A stretch of DNA of 64,000 nucleotides from Eucommia ulmoides. Taxonomy: Eukaryota; Streptophyta; Magnoliopsida; Garryales; Eucommiaceae. The translations under genes were made by a program, and so were the position numbers. The stretch lies in assembly GCA_016647705.1 (NCBI GenBank), contig CM028326.1, forward strand, positions 30,453,401 through 30,517,400, read 5' to 3'. Numbering within the stretch: position 1 is the stretch's first letter; every line of letters begins with the position of its first letter. Below are positions 59,100 to 64,000 of this stretch, piece after piece. The notes beneath the pieces are model-generated. The model made no database searches. It saw nothing but the letters and a program-made list of their open reading frames with translations, and was not told where the DNA came from.

Positions 59100-59864
59100 G
59101 GTTGCGTTTGGGTAAGGAATTTGACAAATCCAAGAAAATTGTAAAATAAAGGGATTTCGAAATCCCGTCATTTTACAAATCTCTTATTTGGATAAAACCG
59201 AGAACAAAAACAAAAGAACAAAAATCAAGTCCATCGCCAAACAGAAACGTCTTCCTCGTTCAACCATCGCCTGTGATTTCTCGCCATCGCCATTGATACC
59301 AAAATTGAGAATGGGTAAAATTGGAACCTTAACATCAAGATCAATCAATGGGTGAAATTGGAACCCTAAATTGAATGAGTGAAATTGGAACCAGAACCCT
59401 AATCGAAGACGATCGATGAAGAAATTGAGAACCCAACAATACCCCCACAAAATCAAACCCTTACCTGAAGATGACGACCGACGAAGAAGACGACCGACGA
59501 AGTTAAGATGACGACGAAGACGAATGATAACGACGACCGACGAAGATGGAGAAAACGACCGATGATGAAGACGAAGATGAACAACGACGACGACGACGAA
59601 GTTGCGACGATGAGAACGAAGAAGCGACGAAGTCGATCGACGAGGAAGAAACGATGACGATGAAAAGTTGAGAATAAAGGATTTGACAAATTCAACTTGT
59701 TTCAAAGGGATTTCAAAATCCTTTTTTCTGTCATTTTTTTAAGTTTGAAGGATTTTATAATTTGTTTTCTCTTAAAACTCAAACATAGAATTTGTTAAAA
59801 GAAAATTTTAAGATCCTCGAAACAAATGAAGTTCTTTCTACAAATCTCTTACCTAAACACAACC
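59100..59864. mobile_element. Harbinger-like MITE with GAC/CGA-rich interior
   Basis: Ends GGTTGCGTTTGGGTAAG and CTTACCTAAACACAACC form inverted repeats (two mismatches), with TTA at 59097-59099 and 59865-59867. A second inverted pair lies just inside (GGAATTTGACAAAT and AATTTGT...). The 765-bp interior has a degenerate GACGACGA/CGAAGA tract (about 59465-59660), which gives a Val/Phe/Arg frame on the minus strand. No transposase, so non-autonomous. Confidence 0.78.
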
Positions 59865-59867
59865 TTA

Positions 59868-60140
59868 GATAATTGCAAATATTTTGTGATAGGCCCCCGA
59901 AAGTTGAAGCCCATCATACAAAGGGTCACACTACTGGCTAGGCTTGACAACATGATGACCACTAGCCCAATTAGTACATAAGGCATCATTCCCCTGAGTT
60001 GTTTACGTAATAAATATTTAAAAAAAAAAATACTGAAACAATGCAGGTTTTAACTTATTTACGGCAGGGATGCATTTCGCTGTTACGAACAGCAGGTCGC
60101 CAATTTTTATTTTTTTTTATCTCGCCCTTCTGAAGGCCAG
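59868..60140. other. Intergenic DNA, no gene seen
   Basis: Balanced to AT-rich sequence with no frame or repeat that I can name. Confidence 0.5.
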
Positions 60141-61080
60141 GATCAAAAAAGTTAAATTTATTTAATTTAAAATGTATTTGTTTAATTTGTTAATTTAGTT
60201 GTTAAATTAAAAATTATACTTTCGCCCCTTTCACATGTGTAGGAAAATATAAATCAACATATTACATTTTTAGTTAGTTTAATTTTTTAATTTAGCTATT
60301 TAATTAAAAATATACACTTTGGCCCCTGAAATTTTGATAATTAGAAAAATATAAAATTAAAATATCTATTATTTGTTTAATTTGTTAATTTAGTTGTTAA
60401 ATTAAAAATTACACTTTTGCCCCTTGCACATGTGTAGGAAAATATAAATCAACATATTACATTTTTAGTTAGTTTAATTTTCTAATTTAGCTATTTAATT
60501 AAAAATATACACTTTGACCCCTGAAATTTTGATAATTAGAAAAATATAAAATTAAAATAAATTGTTAGTAAGTTTAATTTATTTCTTAATTTGATTACTA
60601 TATTTTGTACTTGTTTATTATTTAGTTAATTTGTTTGTTAGTTAGTTTTTTTATTTTATTTAATTTGTTAATTCATTAGTTAATTTAATTTGTTAGTTTA
60701 GTTGTTTAATTTCTTAATTAGTTTATTAGTTTAATTTGTTACTTTAGTTGTTTAATTGAAAATTATGCACTTTGGGCCCTAAAAATTTGAGTAAATTATA
60801 CATGTGTGAGAAAAATACAAATTGAAATATAAATTATAATATATTATTTTTTAAAAAAAATATTATTTAGTGAATTAGTTTAAAATTTTAATTTAGTTGT
60901 TTAATTTTGAAAAATGCACTTTGGCCCCTCAAAATTGATAAATTACACGTGTGGAAAAATAAAAACTGAAATAGAAATTATAATAGATTATTTAAAAAAA
61001 AAATGTTTGTTACTTAATTAGTTTATTTTTTAATGTGTTTGAAAAAATTAAATTGTTGACTAATTTAAAAACAAATAAAA
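60140..61080. repeat. Diverged AT-rich tandem repeats with CACTTTGGCCCCT words
   Basis: TTTAATTTGTTAATTTAGTT starts copies at 60181 and 60376 (about 195-bp period, nearly identical), each made of two related halves of about 90-100 bases. Looser monomers with AATTA(C/T)GCACTTTGG(G/C)CCCT follow to about 60940. Old satellite-like or LTR-derived DNA. Confidence 0.75.
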
Positions 61081-61095
61081 TGAAAAGGATTGAAA

Positions 61096-61530
61096 ATGTA
61101 CACGGTGAGAGATTTGTATCGTTCAATGGGACGTAACTGGCTTTTGGAAGACGAATTCTCATACTCTTTAAATCCAAGAGTTCGTTACTCTTCACAGTCG
61201 GTTGTAAGGATGCGGGAGGAATACACTTATCATGTTAACCAATCAGAGGTTATGGTGGACGGATGCAGGCAATATAATATTCCAATAGTGCGTCAATTGG
61301 CCAGAACAATGCCAATAGACACACCGCGTAATCTTCAAATGGCGTTGTATCACTACCATGAAGAAAATAACCGAATGCAAATTCTAATTTTTCGACATGA
61401 GCTTAAAACGACGGCACGTGAGCGTCTTGAACAAGATTTGTTCGCCGAAGCGCGTACTTACTTGAGATACGCAAAGAATCCTCAATATCAGTCAGATATT
61501 GAAATGTCTGATGATAAGAGTAATGTTTAA
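61096..61530 (+). CDS. Unrecognised protein, 146 residues
   Basis: An open frame from ATG at 61096 (MYTVRDLYRSMGRNWLLEDE) to TAA at 61528-61530. Rich in Arg, Tyr and Glu, with predicted-helical stretches (NLQMALYHYHEENNRMQILI, RERLEQDLFAEARTYLRYAK) and an acidic tail. No signal peptide or membrane span. Balanced codon-like composition in very AT-rich DNA argues for a real or recently real gene. The ORF downstream (61770) has a similar ENNRM helix and charge pattern, so the two may be distant relatives or exons of one gene. I know no family. It may belong to a mobile element together with the neighbouring plant-mobile-domain gene. Confidence 0.5.
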   Translation: MYTVRDLYRSMGRNWLLEDEFSYSLNPRVRYSSQSVVRMREEYTYHVNQSEVMVDGCRQYNIPIVRQLARTMPIDTPRNLQMALYHYHEENNRMQILIFRHELKTTARERLEQDLFAEARTYLRYAKNPQYQSDIEMSDDKSNV

Positions 61531-61769
61531 TATTTTCACGTTGGTGAATTATAGTTTAATTATGTATTTCCTTTGAAATCTAATGTATCATTTCTACGTT
61601 AAATTATAATAACGCTACTTCTACCAAACAACTGACTTTTTCTCTTTCAATTGATAGGTGATGTTGGGTTAGTTTTTTTTTAATCTAAGGCTCATGTACA
61701 TAAGTTATAAAACATCATTTTTCATTAATTATGTTTTTAAAAAACTAATTTTTTTTGTGAACTCTTAAT

Positions 61770-62324
61770 TTGCAGTATAATATTTGTAAAGAAACTGTTC
61801 AGCCTATAATTTTTGTAATGTCTTCACATATTAATTCAAGTGAAGAAAGTTCATATGATTTTTCAAGTGAAGAGAACTCATATGGTGTTTGGGGTTGGCA
61901 TGGACCGTGGGATCACCAAAGATGTTGGGTTTTAAAACCATATTATGATGATTACTGGAGTGATCAAGAGACCAACCCGATAGAGTATCACGTCGGTCAA
62001 CGCCAAGAATGGGAATACAGGATGAATGAGTCTAACAACCTTGTATTTTGTTTGAGAAATCTTAATGCACCAGTTCCGCATCGTCGAAGTCTTCAGATGC
62101 CTTGACGATGTATAATTGATGACACAACCAAGATTGAAGATGCTATTACACGAATTCGCCTAGAGAATAATCGAATGTTGTTGCGCAGAAATAGATATTA
62201 TCTACTACAACTAGCCAATGAAATGACTGCCGCAAGCAACAGAGCACTCTCTCCAAACGAATACCATAACGTGATAAATAACAATAAATATTTGTCTGAG
62301 GGGTACATGTCGAATGAAGAATAA
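61770..62324 (+). pseudogene. Unrecognised ORF, second of a pair, interrupted once
   Basis: Opens at 61770, or more likely at the inner ATG at 61818 (MSSHINSSEESSYDFSSEEN), then YGVWGWHGPWDHQRCWVLKP and YYDDYWSDQETNP. The frame stops at 62105, yet the same frame goes on open to a TAA at 62322-62324 with RIRLENNRMLLRRNRYYLLQ, which resembles the ENNRM helix of the ORF at 61096. Either a stop has arisen or the split is an unseen intron. Trp/Tyr-rich with a serine-acid head. No known family. Confidence 0.4.
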
Positions 62325-62776
62325 TTAATTTTTGGCTCTGGTATTTTATTTTTAATTGTTTTTATTGTCACTATTTTCATGATATTATGTACTGTCTTTG
62401 TTATGAGTTTTGTAACAAACATCGTTAAACATATTTCTAATTTATGTAAAAAAAAATTAATATAATATTTATGATTATTTTAACTTTAATCGCCTTTAAT
62501 ATTATATTGTTAGGAGTTGTTTCGTCTTTAATATTATATTGTTATGAGTTGTTTTGCCTTTTTAAGAATCTTTTCAGAATGTTAGACACGTTACTCGATC
62601 TCCCATTCAAATTCTGTATCTATTTGCGAAGCAATATATACGGTAGATCAACAACTTTCTAAATCTCTAGACGTTACAAAAAAATATATTTACTAATTAC
62701 ATAAATTGCTATATAACTATATATTTACAAAAAAAAATGTATTTACATTCCTATAGCTAAACTATCAACTATATAA
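62325..62776. other. AT-rich spacer between the plus-strand ORFs and the PMD gene
   Basis: Contains a small tandem repeat (CTTTAATATTATATTGTTA at about 62493 and 62526). The hydrophobic 63-residue frame at 62471 is probably chance in A/T-rich DNA. Confidence 0.45.
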
Positions 62777-62822
62777 CTAATTATGTACCGCAAGGCCTCC
62801 GACGGACATTCCTCCGCCCTCG

Positions 62823-64000
62823 TCATTGTGCAATAGAAGGTTCCTCAGCCTCCTCATGAACTTGTGTAACCCGTCCAAAGTTCGTGAACGCCTGATGCAT
62901 ACTCCCCGGGATGGCATCGACGTCGTCCTCGAACCACGGCACCGGCGACACTTGTCTTTGCAATCTTGTGGGTTCAACATATACCACCAGAAGAATGACG
63001 CCTGAAGTTGAAATAATTCCATCCATCTCCGGAGTGACGAATGACGATAACGGGTGTGTACCTAGCTGCGATGCGTAATGCGAATAAGGGTCATGCATCT
63101 GGTACACGTTGGGTGGCCCAGCATCGTCACCCATGCCGTACGCACTAGATGATTCGGCATAAGCCCCCCTGTCGTACGTACTAGATGATCCGGCATAAGG
63201 GCCCATGCCGTACAATGTAGAAGGTTCGGCATCGCCCACACTACCTGGACGATAGGCATCAGAAGTCCATGGCTGAGGAGAAGGCTGAGGAGCAGCCTGA
63301 GGAGATGGAGGAACGTCTCCTCGATGCATCCTCCCAATGGTGCCATCATTGACGGCATGAGCCAACGCGATACCTGATTCCGCAGTACCCGACCGCAAAG
63401 TTAGATGACTCAAGCGTATCAGGTTCGATACCTCCGTATCCTACGAAACACATATAATCGTTTAATTAATACATGAATGATAACAACATAATCAAACTCA
63501 TATAACTAAACAGATGGTACAGTCAATGTGATCATACACTAATCCCAGTCGTCCTCCTGTTGGTAGATACCTAAACTGAGGTTGGTACGTCGGGTTGACC
63601 AAAAATCTTCGTGTGATTCGCCAATACTAGTCAATGTATTTTTGGTCAACCCCTATCCCTTGCTCGAAGTTGTCGACATCTGGTGCTTGTTGATTATTCC
63701 ACGCAACTATATGTGCATGGTGAGAGTCAGCCCAGTTTGCATGGAAGTATCCTCGCCAAGTAATTTTGTGCAAGTTTCTATCCATAATTACCGGTTCAGG
63801 AACCCCTTGGCGATAACCAAACTGTCGTAGCACGCACAGGGGATACGTGTACTCGACAATCTCATAGAAAATTAGGGACAACTTTGCCATCCAAATATCT
63901 TCTCCATCTCTAGTATATGGAGGCAAAATCGGCAAGGTATAGGGCATCCAAATGACCTGTAAAATAAAATATAAACAAACAAATAAAAAAATTAAAATTT
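62823..64000 (-). pseudogene. Plant mobile domain (PMD) protein, 3' exons, runs off the window
   Basis: Two exons are seen. The first in the window is 63540-63956 (acceptor TTTTACAG; VIWMPYTLPILPPYTRDGED, VLRQFGYRQGVPEPV, WRITRRFLVNPTYQ). The last is 62823-63440 (acceptor TTTCGTAG; SNLIRLSHLTLRSG, then a Pro/Ser/Tyr/Gly-rich tail). Both are in phase. The W-x-P-Y start, the LRQFG box and the RRF motif are marks of the plant mobile domain found in MAIN/MAIL proteins and in MULE and other transposons. MAIN/MAIL proteins act in silencing and meristem upkeep. The first exon carries one in-frame stop, so this copy is probably dead or TE-derived. Earlier exons lie beyond 64000. Confidence 0.75.

Noticed and set aside
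59184-59705. 173-residue minus-strand ORF rich in Val, Phe, Ser and Arg
   Set aside because: Inside a MITE and driven by a triplet-rich tract; no domain.
62471-62662. 63-residue hydrophobic ORF
   Set aside because: A/T-rich chance frame containing a small tandem repeat; no neighbour or family support.

Overview
The window is plant nuclear DNA, most likely from a dicot. It holds a P-class pentatricopeptide-repeat gene, a three-exon nuclear gene for mitochondrial ribosomal protein L47, a plant-mobile-domain gene, tRNA-derived SINEs, MITEs and several nested Ty3/Gypsy elements of the Tat and Athila type. Only about 5 kb looks like host gene space. I saw no tRNA, rRNA or CRISPR array.

Layout. 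1-872 is AT-rich with no gene. 873-12960 is a solo LTR split by Tat-1 (1688-12734, minus strand), which has 657-bp LTRs and a 5-bp target duplication. 12961-14800 is a Tat fragment. 15594-18383 is an intact, intronless PPR gene. 18384-23670 holds its 3' region, MITEs, a GC-richer island with hairpin-forming repeats, and local duplications. 23674-26815 is MRPL47 on the minus strand, with insertions in intron 1 and a likely leader exon near 27717-27950. 28000-32900 is a mosaic of AT-rich repeats, an LTR fragment and a nested Athila-like solo LTR. 32920-48177 is Tat-3 (plus strand, 5' end missing), interrupted by a Copia-like solo LTR and by a three-LTR array of a non-autonomous Athila-like element. 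49046-58858 is Tat-2 (minus strand), with about 1-kb LTRs and a GGTTA duplication. 59100-59864 is a Harbinger-like MITE. 60140-61080 is diverged AT-rich tandem DNA. 61096-62324 holds two unrecognised plus-strand ORFs. 62823-63956 is part of a minus-strand plant-mobile-domain gene that runs off the window.

The most interesting signal is shared by all four Tat copies. Each carries, antisense to gag-pol, remains of the same extra gene: an N-terminal domain like the plant 'putative gypsy type transposon' family, followed in three copies by a long coiled coil. In three copies a TATA-like box on the antisense strand precedes it. These are fossils. Retention of the gene in four separate copies suggests that an antisense-transcribed protein was part of this lineage's ordinary make-up.

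Of the host genes, the PPR gene looks functional. MRPL47 has exact splice sites and conserved exons but one in-frame stop at codon 37. The PPR and MRPL47 products, if made, act in organelles; no operon-like link between genes is expected or seen.
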